Below, piece by piece: positions 6,548 through 6,755 of a stretch of DNA of 6,755 nt. The stretch's first letter is position 1; each line of letters opens with the position of its first letter. Both the position numbers and the translations under genes were made by a program. The stretch is taken from positions 1 to 6,755 of the forward strand of contig JBJFGR010000134.1 in NCBI GenBank assembly GCA_051892875.1, read 5' to 3'. Origin of the DNA: JBJFGR01 sp051892875 (GTDB taxonomy: Bacteria; Pseudomonadota; Gammaproteobacteria; Enterobacterales; Succinivibrionaceae). The notes below the pieces were generated by a model. The model was not told where the DNA came from. It searched no databases and saw nothing but the letters and a program-made list of their open reading frames with translations.

Positions 6548-6570
6548 GGCTCTTCGTGCATAGTTGTGGG
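6548..6570 (+). mobile_element. Putative ISL3-like insertion-sequence end (right copy)
   Basis: The plus strand begins GGCTCTTCGTGCATA here and ends GTTGTGGG, an inverted copy of 163-185 with one mismatch in 23. The terminal GGC is at 6548, so the element would run rightwards and out of the window. Inside the end, GTGCATAG (6556-6563) pairs perfectly with CTATGCAC (6584-6591), a subterminal palindrome such as transposases often bind. The open frame starting at 6594 would be the element's first gene if this is a full IS. The eight bases outside this end (6540-6547) do not match the eight outside the left end (186-193), so the two are not the two sides of one insertion. Confidence 0.55.
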
Positions 6571-6593
6571 TTGAAATTTAGAGCTATGCACCT

Positions 6594-6755
6594 ATGAGCT
6601 TTATTTATACAATTATCATCCCTTTATCTCCTCTGTTGAAAAGAGGAATTTCTATATTTGACAACGACAAGAATGACTCTTATAAGGATGTAAAGATACC
6701 TTTAACATACATTTCGCACTTAAAATTTGACAATTATTCTTTGAAAGATTGTGTG
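6594..6755 (+). CDS. Open frame leaving the right edge; possible IS-encoded gene
   Basis: An ATG at 6594 opens a frame of 54 codons with no stop before the window ends; an in-frame TAG at 6579-6581 marks its upstream limit. Such a run is uncommon by chance in DNA this AT-rich. The start lies 46 bases inside the putative IS end, a normal place for a transposase gene. The visible residues (MSFIYTIIIPLSP, then a polar stretch with DNDKNDSYKD and a hydrophobic IPLTYISHL) do not match a transposase N-terminus I can recognise, and there is no clear ribosome binding site, only GAG at 6581-6583. It could be the transposase, a decayed remnant, or a chance frame. Confidence 0.35.
   Translation, partial: MSFIYTIIIPLSPLLKRGISIFDNDKNDSYKDVKIPLTYISHLKFDNYSLKDCV

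Noticed and set aside
163..6570. The inverted pair as phage or island attachment sites
   Set aside because: Attachment sites after integration are direct repeats, whereas these are inverted; there is no integrase or tRNA in the window.

Overview
The window is AT-rich chromosomal DNA holding one complete six-gene operon on the minus strand, rnfA-rnfB-rnfC-rnfD-rnfG-rnfE (5598 down to 308). It encodes an Rnf/Rsx membrane electron-transfer complex. A divergently transcribed plus-strand gene (5779-6498) encodes an exported YggE-like SIMPL-domain protein. The gene order ABCDGE and the close match to what I recall of E. coli RsxA-E and YggE point to a low-GC gammaproteobacterium rather than a Clostridium, where the order is usually CDGEAB. 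Family or genus cannot be fixed from the sequence; a gut or host-associated anaerobe such as a Succinivibrionaceae member, or an Orbaceae-like bacterium, would fit.

Layout from left to right. Positions 1-17 hold the first codons of a minus-strand gene that runs off the window, with a strong ribosome binding site. Positions 163-185 are a putative insertion-sequence end, followed by a bidirectional terminator (203-227) that closes the rnf operon. The operon is tightly packed: rnfC/rnfD and rnfD/rnfG overlap, rnfB/rnfC are one base apart, and the other two gaps are 22 and 16 bp. A 180-bp intergenic region (5599-5778) separates rnfA from the SIMPL gene and carries a TATAAT box on each strand. A hairpin at 6512-6533 ends the SIMPL gene. 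At 6548-6570 lies a second copy of the left insertion-sequence end, inverted, followed by an open frame (6594 onwards) that leaves the window.

Together the rnf products form an inner-membrane complex. RnfB and RnfC carry iron-sulfur clusters and the NADH/FMN site, RnfD and RnfG carry covalently bound FMN, and RnfA and RnfE form the membrane core. In relatives the complex exchanges electrons between ferredoxin and NAD while moving ions, or keeps SoxR reduced. YggE-like proteins are linked to oxidative stress, so the divergent pair may be a redox-themed neighbourhood, but that is inference.

I found no previously undescribed system. The points most worth a second look are two tandem FMN-attachment motifs in RnfD, serine instead of threonine at the expected attachment residue in RnfG, and the pair of inverted insertion-sequence ends that bracket the whole rnf-yggE block.
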